From Treponema phagedenis (GTDB lineage Bacteria > Spirochaetota > Spirochaetia > Treponematales > Treponemataceae), in NCBI RefSeq assembly GCF_008153345.1, contig NZ_CP042818.1:558001-622000 (forward strand): 64,000 nt of DNA, written 5' to 3'. Within the stretch, counting starts at the first letter, position 1, and every line of letters starts with the position of its first letter. This document shows positions 1 through 10,847 of the stretch, piece by piece. Below the pieces are notes generated by a model, which searched no databases, was not told the origin of the DNA, and worked only from the letters and a program-made list of their open reading frames with translations. Position numbers and translations under genes: made by a program.

Positions 1-351
1 AACAGCCCCGATGGCAGAATTTTAAAAAGCGATGTCGGCGTTGCAAAAAACTACTTGCAAGAAAAACAAATACGCCAACTTGAAAGAGCCGTTGTAGGCT
101 ACTTTGATTATATAGAAGATTTAATTGAGCGTGAAAATACTTTTACAATGGAAGAGTTTGCAAAAAGCGTAAACGAATTTTTAGAATTCAGAAAATACGA
201 TATTCTCAAAGACAACGGGAAGGTTTCGCGCAAACAAGCAAAAGAAAAAGCGGAATCGGAATATGAAATTTTTAATAAAACACAAAAAATCAACTCTGAC
301 TTTGATGAGCAGATAAAAAAAATGCTCAAGGATGAAAAAAATGATGAGTAG
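1..351 (+). CDS. RhuM family protein, C-terminal part (starts left of window)
   Basis: The reading frame is open from the first base, so the 5' end lies outside the window. The visible 116 residues match the C-terminus of RhuM (Salmonella/E. coli virulence RhuM family): the segment around LERAVVGYFDYIEDLIEREN, then TFTMEEFAKSVNEFL and RKQAKEKAESEYEIFNKTQ, is the conserved end of that family. RhuM genes of unknown biochemical role often sit inside type I restriction-modification operons between hsdM and hsdS, which fits the hsdS and hsdR genes downstream. Its stop codon overlaps the start of a second, shortened RhuM frame. An internal TTG at 55 is not the true start. hsdM is expected to the left. 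Family assignment is firm; function is not known. Confidence 0.85.
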   Translation, partial: NSPDGRILKSDVGVAKNYLQEKQIRQLERAVVGYFDYIEDLIERENTFTMEEFAKSVNEFLEFRKYDILKDNGKVSRKQAKEKAESEYEIFNKTQKINSDFDEQIKKMLKDEKNDE

Positions 352-653
352 GGATATTATCATTTATAATACCGAAGACGGAAAAGCACAAATAAGCTTA
401 AAACTTGAAGATGGTACAGTATGGCTGAATCAAGCGGAAATAGCTAAGCTCTTTCAGATGTCAAAACAGAATGTAAGTAAACATATTATAGCTATTTTTG
501 AAGACGGAGAATTGGAGGAAGAAGTAACTGTCAACTATAAGTTGACAGTTCAAAACGAAGGAAGCAGGCAGGTTGAGCGGCGGGTTAGTTTGGAAGAAAT
601 AAAATGTATTGAAGCCATAGCAAAATCAACAGCAAAAAACAAGAGGCGTGAAG

Positions 654-661
<8 letters not shown>
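341..661 (+). pseudogene. Truncated second RhuM-like gene (N-terminal domain only)
   Basis: The frame starts at ATG 341 or 344, overlapping the end of the first RhuM gene, and codes for about 106 residues. Residues 1-75 look like the RhuM N-terminus (IYNTEDGKAQISLKLEDGTV, VWLNQAEIAKLFQMSKQNVS, then LTVQNEGSRQVERRV), a DNA-binding-like region. After that the similarity stops and an unrelated tail (SLEEIKCIEAIAKSTAKNKR) runs to the stop, so most of the usual 330-residue protein is missing. The stop overlaps the hsdS start (ATGAGTAA at 654-661), so translational coupling is likely. It may be a relic left by a deletion between two rhuM paralogues, or a short protein that is still expressed; I favour the relic. 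Confidence 0.6.
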
Positions 662-1961
<1,300 letters not shown>

Positions 1962-2530
1962 TCATTTCTTTGATACTTTGAACGAAGCTGCAAAAATTGT
2001 CGGAGTTGAATTAGAAAGTAAAGTTGAGTGGAAAACTTTGGGAGAAATAGGAATTTTTACAAATGGTTTTGGAATGCCTAAATCGATGTTTGATGTAAAT
2101 GGTGAAGTTGGAGCAATTCACTATGGACATATATACACTAAGTATAATCAATTTGTATTAAAACCGATTGTGAAAATTTCCAAAGAAAATGCACTAAAAT
2201 TAAAACAAGTAACACATGGAGATTTGGTTATTGCCCGAACATCGGAAAATATAGAGGATGTAATGAAGACTATTGTGTATTTAGGAAATGATAATGCCGT
2301 TACAGGTGGGCATGCAGCAGTTTACTCTCATAACCAAAATCCTAAATATATGTCATACGTATTCAATGGTGCAAGTTATTTTATAAACCAAAAAAACAAG
2401 TTGGCAAGAGGAGTTAAAGTTATCGAAATATCTACGACTGATATGAATAAAATAAAAATCCCACTGCCTTCCATATTTGTGCAAGAACATGTTGTATCAA
2501 TACTTGATAAATTCGATGCTTTAATCAATA

Positions 2531-3740
2531 GGGCACCTCTAAAAACCCCCTTTAAAAAAGATTAAAAAGATGATAAAATGAGGTATGAAACAAAAAGGAT
2601 TATTTGATGAAGAAGATCGTTTAAGAGTATTAAGTAAGCTAGGAGATAGTCTTGAAAAATTAAACGAAAAAATAAATTGGGAAATATTCAAGCCCCTATT
2701 AAAAAAAGCATTAACTAAAGAGCCAAAAGGTTTAGGCGGAAGACCTGCATACGATTATGTAATGATGTTTAAAATAATAATTTTACAAAAATTATACAAC
2801 ATAAGTGATGACCAAACGGAATATCAAATAAACGATCGGCTATCCTTTATGAGATTTTTAGGATTGGAATTAAAAGATAAAGTACCCGATGCAAAAACAA
2901 TATGGCTTTTTAAAGAAAAACTCATTGAAGCGAGAGTATCAAAAAAATTATTTGAAAAGTTTGGAAAAGAATTAGCTAAAAATAACTTAATAGGAAAAGA
3001 GGGAACGATAATAGATGCGACAATAGTAGAAGCACCGATACAGCATAACAGCAAAGATGAAAATGAACAAATCAAAAACGGAAAAATTCCTGAACAATGG
3101 CAAGAAAAACAAAATAAGGCAAAATTATCGCAAAAAGACTGTGATGCGAGGTGGACAAAGAAGCATAAACGTAATTATTACGGTTATAAAGATCATATAA
3201 AAATAGATAAAAAAAGTAAGCTTATATTGAAAGCAACGGTAACAGCAGCCAATGTTCATGATAGTAGAGAGTTAAAAAATTTAGTTGAAAGGAAAGATGA
3301 AAGATTATACGCAGATAGTGCCTATATAGGAGAAGAAATAGAGGGGATTTTAAAAGCGAAAGGGATAGAAGGACAAATTTGTGAAAGAGGAGCAAGAGGG
3401 AAACCTCTTACTAAAAAACAAAAAATCGGTAACAGAAAAAAATCAAAAATACGGGCAAGAGTTGAACATGTATTTGGCTTTATGACAAACTCAATGAAAG
3501 GTATCTATGTAAGAACGATAGGACTAGCTCGTGCAACATTTTCGATAATAATGATGAACTTAACATACAACTTATGCCGATATTGCTATCTAAAGAAGTA
3601 AAATGAGAGAGCATATAGGTAATAAAATGGAAAAGTAAGAGAACTAAGATAAAGAATCCAAGTTTTACACTAGACAATTTATAAAAAAGCTACTAAAATA
3701 ATAAATAGGTACACTAAAAAATAGGTTTTTAGAGGTGCCC
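2531..3740 (+). mobile_element. IS5-family insertion sequence, copy 1 (1210 bp)
   Basis: The element is bounded by inverted repeats GGGCACCTCTAAAAAC and GTTTTTAGAGGTGCCC and flanked by a direct 4-bp duplication AATA (2527-2530 and 3741-3744). It carries one transposase gene. The same 1210-bp element, with an identical transposase, lies inverted at 12031-13240, so both insertions are recent. It splits the third hsdS TRD. Confidence 0.93.
2585..3601 (+). CDS. IS5-family transposase
   Basis: A 338-residue DDE transposase of the IS5 family. Visible family features are the N-terminal DUF772-like region (GGRPAYDYVMMFKIIILQKL), the first catalytic Asp in GTIIDATIVEAP, the second in RLYADSAYIGEE, and a C-terminal RARVEHVFGFM containing the catalytic Glu. 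It sits alone between the IS ends. ATG 2585 follows AAATGAGGT at very short spacing, so translation may be weak, as is common for transposases. The protein is the same as that at 12170-13186, which argues that both copies can still be active. Confidence 0.93.
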   Translation: MKQKGLFDEEDRLRVLSKLGDSLEKLNEKINWEIFKPLLKKALTKEPKGLGGRPAYDYVMMFKIIILQKLYNISDDQTEYQINDRLSFMRFLGLELKDKVPDAKTIWLFKEKLIEARVSKKLFEKFGKELAKNNLIGKEGTIIDATIVEAPIQHNSKDENEQIKNGKIPEQWQEKQNKAKLSQKDCDARWTKKHKRNYYGYKDHIKIDKKSKLILKATVTAANVHDSRELKNLVERKDERLYADSAYIGEEIEGILKAKGIEGQICERGARGKPLTKKQKIGNRKKSKIRARVEHVFGFMTNSMKGIYVRTIGLARATFSIIMMNLTYNLCRYCYLKK

Positions 3741-3881
3741 AATAATATCTCCGAAGGACTGCCAAAAGAAATAGAGCTGCACCAAAAACAGTATGAATAT
3801 TATCGAGAAAGGTTGCTAAACTTCCCGAAATCATGTAATAATGAAAAAAGCTAAACCGATTACAAAGTAGGGGAGGATAGT

Positions 3882-6800
3882 ATGTCTCAAGAACCTGTAA
3901 GCTATGGCGTATCTACAATTGCCGAAATGACAAACGGAATTATTTTGGCTCATTACGAAAAATTGTCAAGAGTAGAGGAGAGCTATCAAAGTGAAGCAGA
4001 CCTTGAAAATAAACTGATAGCTGATCTTTTATCTCAAGGCTATAAAAAATTTTTTGCAAACTCTCCGGATGATTTATACGCAAACTTAAAAACTCAAATT
4101 GAAAAACTAAATAAGGTGTCATTTACCGCAGACGAGTGGAAACGTTTTTTAGCCGAATACTTGGATCCTCCTAATGACGGAATGATAGAAAAGACTCGCA
4201 AAATTCAAGGTAAAGACAATCATGTTTATGATTTTACCTTTGATGACGGTCATTTGCAAAATATTAAAATTATAGACAAGAAAAACATTCACAATAATTT
4301 TTTACAAGTAACAAATCAAATACAACAAAGCGGAACTCATAACAATCGATATGATGTAACAATATTGGTGAATGGCTTACCACTTGTGCACATTGAATTA
4401 AAAAGGCGCGGCGTGAATTTAAGCGAAGCTTTTAATCAAATTCATAGGTACAGCAAAGAAAGTTTTAATGCGGAAAATTCTCTGTATAAATATGTTCAAA
4501 TATTTATTATTTCAAATGGTACTTACACACGCTATTTTGCAAACACAACTGCGCGCGATAAAAACAATTATGAATTTACTTGTGAATGGGCGGACGCTAA
4601 AAATAAGCCCATCCGAGATTTAGAAGATTTTACTGCAACATTTTTTGAAAAGCGAACATTGCTTGAAGTTTTAACTAAGTATTGTGTTTTTGATGTAAAT
4701 AATACATTGCTCGTAATGCGGCCCTATCAAATTGCGGCTACCGAGCGTATCTTATGGAAAATAGAATCAAGCTATCGCAATAAAAAGTACGGCAAGGTGG
4801 ATGCAGGCGGTTTTATTTGGCATACAACAGGTTCGGGTAAAACACTAACATCATTTAAAACTGCGCGGCTTGCTACTCAGCTCGATTACATCGATAAAGT
4901 TTTTTTTGTAGTTGATAGAAAAGACTTAGATTTTCAGACAATGAAAGAATATCAAAACTATCAACGTGACAGTGTGAACGGCAGTAAAGACACTAAAAAA
5001 CTAAAAGAAAACATAGAGAAGGATGATGATAAAATAGTAGTTACTACAATTCAAAAGTTAAACGAATTTGTTAAAAAAAATCCTAATCATGCAATTTATA
5101 AAAAGCATTGTGTGATAATCTATGATGAGTGTCATCGCTCACAGTTTGGTGAAGCTCAAAAAAATATTACTAAATCGTTTAAGTATTATTATCAATTCGG
5201 CTTTACAGGAACTCCTATATTTCCTGAAAACGCATTAGGGACTGATACCACCGCAGGAATATTCGGAGCGCAATTACATAGTTACGTTATTACCGATGCT
5301 ATTCGAGACGGTAAGGTTTTAAAATTTAAAGTTGATTATAATAATATCAGTGCAAAGTTTAAAAATGCGGAAACTGAGCAGGATGAAAAAATACTTAAAA
5401 ATATTGAAGGCAAAATGCTCATGCATCCTGAACGTATTGCCGAAGTAACAAAACATATACTAAAAGTTTTTGATACAAAGACTCATCGAAATGAACAATA
5501 TAATTTAAAGCAAAGACGATTAAACGGATTTAACGCAATGTTCGCAGTCCAAAGTATTGAAGCTGCAAAGTTTTACTATGATGAATTTAAAAAACAACAA
5601 GCAAACATACCCGAAGAAAAAAGATTAAAAATAGCAACGATTTATAGTTTTGCCGCCAATGAAGAACAAAATGCTATTGGCGATATCGAGGAAGAAAATT
5701 TTGAACCGACTGCTATGGATTCAAGTTCCAAAGAATTTTTAGATAAGGTTATTGCAGACTATAATGAATACTTTAAAACAAATTTTTCAACGGACGGAAA
5801 GGAGTTTCAAAACTACTACAAAGATTTATCTCTAAGAGTGCAAAACAAAGAAGTAGATATTTTAATTGTAGTCGGCATGTTTTTAACCGGCTTTGATGCG
5901 CCTATGCTCAACACTTTGTTTGTCGATAAGAATTTGCGATACCACGGCTTGATACAAGCTTTTTCAAGAACAAATCGTATTTTAAATAAGGTTAAAACAT
6001 TCGGTAACATTGTTTGCTTTCGAAATCTGGAACAAGCAACCAAAGATGCTATAAAAATATTTGGAGATGAAAACAGCATAAATATTATTCTTGAAAAAAG
6101 TTATAACGAATACATATATGGATTTACAGATGAAGAAACGGGGAAAAAGATAAAAGGTTATATTGATTTATGCAATGAGATAATAACGAAATTTCCTGAC
6201 CCCACAGAAATTGAAACCGATGCAGATAAAAAAGAATTTGCAAAGTTGTTTGGCGAGCTTTTGCAATCAGAAAATATTTTAAAAAATTTTGATGAGTTTG
6301 AAAATTTTGAAAAAATTATATCTGATAGGCAAATGCAGGATATGAAGAGTGTCTACATTGAAATTCGAGAAAGCCTGCTTCAATCTAAAACCGGAGGCGG
6401 CTATACCGATAACTCGAAAATTGATTTTTCCGATATTGAATTTCAAATTGATTTATTAAAAACAGATGAAATCAATTTAGATTATATTTTAGCTTTGATT
6501 TTAGAAAAAGCTAAAGACCTCAATGATATTGAAACATTAAAGGCTGAGATTCGAAGAGCTATTCGTTCCAGTTTAGGAACGCGTGCAAAAGAAGAACTTG
6601 TAATTGATTTTATTAATGAAACCGATTTAGCGAGTTTAAAAACCACCGAAGATATTCTTGATGCATTTTACAAATATGCAAAGCATAAAAAAGAGTTAAA
6701 AATTCGTGAGCTGATTAAAGAAGAGAATTTAAAAGACGGATCTATACGCTTTATCGAAAAATCAATAAATAAAGGATATGTTGAAACTGCGGGGACAGAT

Positions 6801-6911
6801 CTTGATAGCTTACTTCCGCCAATATCACGGAAACAAGGTGCCCGTGAAGCTAAGAAGAAAACAGTATTGCAAAGAATCGGAGACATTGTCAAAGTTTTTA
6901 TAGGAATTTAA
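3882..6911 (+). CDS. hsdR: Type I restriction enzyme R subunit (HsdR)
   Basis: HsdR is the ATP-driven translocase and nuclease of the type I complex. The 1009-residue length fits the EcoR124I-like group. The N-terminal PD-(D/E)XK nuclease is visible as D158 in RYDVTILVN and E172-L-K174 in VHIELKRRG. The SF2 helicase core has Walker A TTGSGKT (K320), a DECH box in IIYDECHRSQFG, GFTGTP (motif III region) and MFLTGFDAP and QAFSRTNR late in the motor. Start ATG 3882 has a strong GGGGAGG site. It follows the hsdS remnant by 27 bases, so it is the last gene of the operon. I see no disruption; the IS upstream could be polar, although the element reads in the same direction. Confidence 0.93.
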   Translation: MSQEPVSYGVSTIAEMTNGIILAHYEKLSRVEESYQSEADLENKLIADLLSQGYKKFFANSPDDLYANLKTQIEKLNKVSFTADEWKRFLAEYLDPPNDGMIEKTRKIQGKDNHVYDFTFDDGHLQNIKIIDKKNIHNNFLQVTNQIQQSGTHNNRYDVTILVNGLPLVHIELKRRGVNLSEAFNQIHRYSKESFNAENSLYKYVQIFIISNGTYTRYFANTTARDKNNYEFTCEWADAKNKPIRDLEDFTATFFEKRTLLEVLTKYCVFDVNNTLLVMRPYQIAATERILWKIESSYRNKKYGKVDAGGFIWHTTGSGKTLTSFKTARLATQLDYIDKVFFVVDRKDLDFQTMKEYQNYQRDSVNGSKDTKKLKENIEKDDDKIVVTTIQKLNEFVKKNPNHAIYKKHCVIIYDECHRSQFGEAQKNITKSFKYYYQFGFTGTPIFPENALGTDTTAGIFGAQLHSYVITDAIRDGKVLKFKVDYNNISAKFKNAETEQDEKILKNIEGKMLMHPERIAEVTKHILKVFDTKTHRNEQYNLKQRRLNGFNAMFAVQSIEAAKFYYDEFKKQQANIPEEKRLKIATIYSFAANEEQNAIGDIEEENFEPTAMDSSSKEFLDKVIADYNEYFKTNFSTDGKEFQNYYKDLSLRVQNKEVDILIVVGMFLTGFDAPMLNTLFVDKNLRYHGLIQAFSRTNRILNKVKTFGNIVCFRNLEQATKDAIKIFGDENSINIILEKSYNEYIYGFTDEETGKKIKGYIDLCNEIITKFPDPTEIETDADKKEFAKLFGELLQSENILKNFDEFENFEKIISDRQMQDMKSVYIEIRESLLQSKTGGGYTDNSKIDFSDIEFQIDLLKTDEINLDYILALILEKAKDLNDIETLKAEIRRAIRSSLGTRAKEELVIDFINETDLASLKTTEDILDAFYKYAKHKKELKIRELIKEENLKDGSIRFIEKSINKGYVETAGTDLDSLLPPISRKQGAREAKKKTVLQRIGDIVKVFIGI

Positions 6912-7028
6912 AACGCTCCTTAGATTTTTACCGCACAAAAAACCCTGACTGGATTAGGACACAGTAAAAACAAGAATCACGGTAATTCAAAATTCCGCAT
7001 AACCAACGCAAGCTCTGATTTTATTCGT

Positions 7029-8199
7029 TTATTCTCTTGCAGCTAATTTATTTAATCGTATTAAAAGCAATAAGGTTGTTATTGCGAAAACCGCTCCGCC
7101 GGGACCGACATAGTGTAGCCCCAGGTTTTTAACAATAAGGCTTCCGACGCCTGAGCCTAATGCAATTCCGAAATTTGCAAAAATTGAATTAAGTGAAGAA
7201 GCTAATACAAGGGATTGCGGAAATTTAGATTCTGCAATAGATAGCATGTGTAATTGAACCGGAGAATTAATTAAATACATTGTTAAACCAAGCAGCATTA
7301 AATCTGCTAAACCTATAGCAGGAATTCTTAAAACTAATGGAAGTAGTATAAGAAGGATAAACTGAACAACGTACACTAAAGGCATTTTTTTTATTCCGCT
7401 TCGTTCAGCCATTGTTCCGCTCAGGCGGTTACTAAGTAAGGACATAAATCCGTAAACTGTAAACGTAATAGTAATAAAACTTGCCGGTATATTTAATTGC
7501 GTAGTGAAGATCGGTCTTAAGTAAGTATAAACTACGTATACTCCTGCAAGATTAAACATAGTCGCTAAAGCCCCCAATTGAATTTGTCTGTTTGTAAAAA
7601 TTGATAATTGTTCAGAAAGCTTTTTTGTTTTTGATGCAGCCTGACGAAAATCGCCGGGTATGTTTACATGGATTAAAATTATAGCGATAAAACAATCGCT
7701 GTAATTAAATAAAAAGCAATATTCCAACCGAACTGATCGCTTAACCACGTTCCTAAAGGTACTCCAAATACAGAGGCAACACTAAAGCCCGAGTACAACC
7801 AAGCTATCAGCCAAGCTCTTTTATTTATGGGAGCCAGATGGCTGCCAATTGCCATCGCTACAGAAATTGCTGCCCCTGAAACTAAGGCTACAATAATTCG
7901 AGATAAAGTTAATATACTGTAAGTTGGTGCAAAGGCTGTACAGAGATTTCCCAGCGAAAATACGATCATTAAAAAAAGCAAAACTTTTTTCAAAGACTTT
8001 TGCCCGATTAGCGAAGTGATACCGGAGTGCAGAATGCGTAAATAAGCGCGAAAACAGTTACCAGATATCCTACCGAAGATATTTCAACCGAAAAATGATT
8101 TGCTATATCTTCAAGTATTCCGACAATAATAAATTCACTAAAGCCTAAAACAAAGGCAATCAGTATCAATGTAAAACTTTAAAATTTAAAGTTTTTCAT
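7029..8199 (-). pseudogene. Decayed MFS transporter
   Basis: Three separate frames together spell one major facilitator transporter of the AraJ/YdhP type. The N-terminus starts at ATG 8199 with an AGGA site, reads MKNFKF, and hits a TAA at codon 7 before LILIAFVLGFSEFIIVGIL. A frameshift near 8015 leads into KKVLLFLMIVFSLGNLCTAF and GTWLSDQFGWNIAFYL. A second frameshift near 7690 leads into the last six membrane segments, ending VGPGGAVFAITTLLLLIRL. Three independent lesions mean it is not functional unless they are sequencing errors. It has no obvious partner; the hsd operon lies on one side and pgi on the other. Confidence 0.85.
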
Positions 8200-8295
8200 A
8201 AATGCATCCTTTTTGTTATTTTATTGTTTCTAAATAACAGTCCAATATAATAAAAACAACTTTACCTGTCAATTGAAAATTCTGTTTTGCCGACA

Positions 8296-8495
8296 CTCTT
8301 ATGGTAAACCGCCGAAGATATCAAAACTCAGAACGGACACGGATGCCCGTGGTTCCAAACAAAAGCGACGTTTTAAAGCAAGACTGTTTGCAAAGCTTTA
8401 AAACTCGCAGGGTTGGTTTTGACATGGATGTCAAACCAACCCGTTGTGTCGGACTCTTTTGTATAAAATTTTTTATGATTTGTATAATAAAAGTT
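8296..8495 (+). repeat. MITE-like repeat with hairpin cassette (degenerate left end)
   Basis: Contains ATGGTAAAC, a degenerate type III hairpin (GAACGGAC acggat GCCCG TGG TTC), a type II pair (GTTTTAAAGC/GCTTTAAAAC), a type I hairpin (GGTTGGTTTTGAC atggat GTCAAACCAACC) and the family's right half (TGTCGGACTCTTTTGTATAAAATTT). The left terminal repeat is not recognisable. No gene is seen between the MFS relic and pgi. Confidence 0.75.
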
Positions 8496-8629
8496 TCCTG
8501 TATTTAGTCCAAGGCGTGGCTAAGAAGCGGCACGCCTCATTCTCCATTCTTAGGCACTGTCTCAAGTTTACATACGGCTTGCGAAGGGGAGATAAAGGCG
8601 GTATAATTTGATTGATTACGGAGGTTTAC

Positions 8630-10207
8630 ATGAAATGGAATAATTTTGATACGATGCAGGCGTATAAGGAGCTGCAAGCAGCGGCAAAAGTTTGCGTAAA
8701 AAAGGCGCTTTCGGAGGCGGGAGCGGCAAAGCGAATTCAAAGCTTTACGGTGCCCTTTGCCGGATTTGAATATAATTATGCGGCAAAACAGGTTGATGCT
8801 GATATTCTTGCGCTGCTGCAAAAGTTGGCGGATGAGCAAGATGTGATCGGCAAATTTACCGCACTTTTGAACGGAGAAGCGGTAAACACCGGTGAAAACA
8901 GAAAAGTGTTGCACCATCTTGCGCGGGGACAGCTTGGCTCCGATGTGCTTTTTAACGGAAAAAATATGCGCTCGTTTTATCTTGGCGAGCTTGAGAAAAT
9001 GCGGCGTTTTGCCGATGATGTGCAGTCGGGTAAAATCCTTTCAAGTACGGGCAAGGCTTTTACCGATGTGGTGCAAATCGGAATAGGCGGTTCCGATTTG
9101 GGGCCGCGGGCAATGTATCTTGCGCTTGAAGGTTGGGCAAAAAAGCACGGCAAACGTACACTAAAAGCTCATTTTATTTCAAACGTTGACCCCGATGATG
9201 CGGCGGTAGTGCTTTCCGAATTGAATTTGGAAACAACCTTGTGTATTCTTGTTTCAAAAAGCGGCACCACGCTGGAAACACTCACCAACGAGTTATTTGT
9301 AAAAAAGTTTTTGCAGGACGCCGGTTTAAAACCAGAAAAACATATGGCGGTTGTTACCAGCGAAACAAGCCCGCTTGCAAATAATCCCGATTATCTTGCC
9401 TCGTTTTATATTGATGATTTTATCGGCGGCAGGTATTCAAGCACTTCAGCCTGCGGAGGACTTATCCTTTCGCTTGCCCTCGGGTTTAAAACCTTCGAGG
9501 CTTTTTTGGCAGGCGCTGCGGCAGCGGATAAGGCCGCAACCGAAAAGGACATCACAAAGAATGCGGCCCTGCTTGATGCGCTTATCGGCGTGTACGAACG
9601 GAATGTGCTCGGCTACGAAACAACCGCCGTTTTGCCGTACAGTCAGGCGCTTGCGCGGTTCCCCGCACATTTACAGCAGTTGGACATGGAATCAAACGGA
9701 AAATCGGTAAACAGATTCGGCGAGCCGGTTGCATACAAAACAGGCCCGATTATTTTCGGAGAGCCCGGTACCAACGGACAGCATTCGTTTTATCAGCATT
9801 TACATCAGGGAAAAACCATTGTTCCCCTTCAATTTATCGCTTTTGAAAATAATCAAACTGGAAAAGATATTGAGGTTGACGGCTCTTCAAGTCAAAAAAA
9901 ACTGCTGGCAAACGTTGTTGCGCAAATCATCGCTTTTGCCTGCGGTAAAGAAGACTCTAATCCGAATAAGGTTTTTGAAGGAGAGCGGCCTTCAAGCTTG
10001 TTATATGCAAAAGAGCTTACCCCCGAAATACTCGGTGCATTGCTTGCCCATTTTGAAAATAAGGTAATGTTCCAAGGGTTTATCTGGAACATTAACAGTT
10101 TTGATCAGGAAGGAGTCCAGCTTGGCAAAGTACTTGCAAAAAAAGTGCTCGCAAACGATATGCCAGAAAGCTTAAAAGCATACTCCGACCTTTTGCATAT
10201 TTTATAA
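8630..10207 (+). CDS. pgi: Glucose-6-phosphate isomerase
   Basis: Cytosolic interconversion of glucose-6-phosphate and fructose-6-phosphate in glycolysis and gluconeogenesis. The 525 residues carry the Pgi signatures: IGIGGSDLGPRAM, VSKSGTTLET (phosphate-binding loop), LDMESNGKSVN, EPGTNGQHSFYQ with catalytic Glu and His, and SFDQEGVQLGK with the catalytic Lys. I chose ATG 8630 because GGAGG lies at 8620-8624; the upstream TTG at 8612 would put the Shine-Dalgarno inside the gene. The gene stands alone and is followed by a hairpin terminator. Long overlapping frames in this gene are shadows of its codon use. Confidence 0.97.
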   Translation: MKWNNFDTMQAYKELQAAAKVCVKKALSEAGAAKRIQSFTVPFAGFEYNYAAKQVDADILALLQKLADEQDVIGKFTALLNGEAVNTGENRKVLHHLARGQLGSDVLFNGKNMRSFYLGELEKMRRFADDVQSGKILSSTGKAFTDVVQIGIGGSDLGPRAMYLALEGWAKKHGKRTLKAHFISNVDPDDAAVVLSELNLETTLCILVSKSGTTLETLTNELFVKKFLQDAGLKPEKHMAVVTSETSPLANNPDYLASFYIDDFIGGRYSSTSACGGLILSLALGFKTFEAFLAGAAAADKAATEKDITKNAALLDALIGVYERNVLGYETTAVLPYSQALARFPAHLQQLDMESNGKSVNRFGEPVAYKTGPIIFGEPGTNGQHSFYQHLHQGKTIVPLQFIAFENNQTGKDIEVDGSSSQKKLLANVVAQIIAFACGKEDSNPNKVFEGERPSSLLYAKELTPEILGALLAHFENKVMFQGFIWNINSFDQEGVQLGKVLAKKVLANDMPESLKAYSDLLHIL

Positions 10208-10252
10208 AAGCAGAATAACTCACCGACCGGTATTGTTGCCGGTATCTTTATC

Positions 10253-10290
10253 AAGCCGTTTTATTGCACGATAAAACGGCTTATTTATTG
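10253..10290 (+). terminator. Terminator-like hairpin after pgi
   Basis: AAGCCGTTTTA (10253-10263) pairs perfectly with TAAAACGGCTT (10272-10282) across an 8-base loop and is followed by ATTTATT. The T run is weak but position and stem fit a Rho-independent terminator. Confidence 0.7.
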
Positions 10291-10399
10291 TATTGAATTT
10301 TGCAGCTTCAAAGTATGAAAAGCAGGAATAAATGGTTTAAGTTCTGTAACTGCAAACTAACATATTGACCATAACTCTCTTGTAGACTACAATATCTTT

Positions 10400-10831
10400 A
10401 TGGAATGTTCATTAAATTTTAAATGGAAAGACAGTCTCAGTGTGGGGTATAATACGATTGACCTGCACCACAAAAAACTATTAAGTCTTATTAACGATTT
10501 TGCGGATTTACTTTCATTACCGCAGGCGAAGTATAAGGTGCATGTTGGAAGAGTTTTAATGAGCCTCTGTGATTATACCGTTTATCATTTTAGCGAAGAA
10601 GAAAAAATTATGCGAAGATATAAGTATCCGCAATTTGAGGAACATGCACAAATTCATGCAGCATTTGTGCAGCGCATTAAGGATTCTTTAGTTCCCCTTG
10701 CTTCAGGAAATATGGAAGCGGGAGCTGAATTTTGTAATTTTTTAGGCGAATGGCTTCTTCACCATATTGCGGTAACAGATCAAAAATGGGCCGAATTCAT
10801 ACAAAAAAATCATCCCGATGCAAAGTTTTAA
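10400..10831 (+). CDS. Bacteriohemerythrin (duplicate copy 1)
   Basis: A 143-residue single-domain hemerythrin, a cytosolic non-heme di-iron protein that binds O2 (and in some bacteria NO) reversibly. Iron ligands are visible in family order: the His of TIDLHHKKL, HFSEEEKIM (His and Glu), EEHAQIHAAF (two His) and LLHHIAVTDQKW (His and Asp). Start ATG 10400 matches the family start KWKDSLSVGYNTID. An identical protein is encoded at 13353-13784, so the gene dose is two. In an anaerobe or microaerophile it probably serves oxygen sensing or scavenging. The kinase relic downstream suggests the ancestral order hemerythrin, kinase, regulator. Confidence 0.92.
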   Translation: MECSLNFKWKDSLSVGYNTIDLHHKKLLSLINDFADLLSLPQAKYKVHVGRVLMSLCDYTVYHFSEEEKIMRRYKYPQFEEHAQIHAAFVQRIKDSLVPLASGNMEAGAEFCNFLGEWLLHHIAVTDQKWAEFIQKNHPDAKF

Positions 10832-10847
10832 ACTGATTTTCTTTTTT

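Larger units (their letters stand above)
1978..3854 (+). pseudogene. Third half-hsdS (one TRD) interrupted by IS5-family element
   Basis: Downstream of the AC tract the frame codes for a further TRD (KVEWKTLGEIGIFTNGFGMP, later IPLPSIFVQEHVVSILDKF). It is cut at 2530 by the IS element. The remainder resumes at 3741: joining across the 4-bp duplication AATA gives [19 protein letters not shown] and [12 protein letters not shown], ending at TAA 3852-3854. So the ancestral unit was an intact half S subunit ending in the same conserved helix as hsdS. The interrupted frame now ends inside the IS at 2565 after RAPLKTPFKKD. No good ribosome site precedes it; TTG 1978 is only a formal start, and expression probably depended on AC-tract fusion with hsdS. 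Confidence 0.8.

Noticed and set aside
8296-8507. Short open frames inside the dispersed repeats (for example 8301-8507, 22270-22491, 32528-32776, 41309-41644)
   Set aside because: They arise from palindromic repeat modules read in any frame, have no ribosome sites and share only repeat-derived residues.
9351-10067. Long overlapping frames within pgi, pckG, nrdA and parE
   Set aside because: Shadows produced by the codon use of well-identified genes on the other frame or strand.
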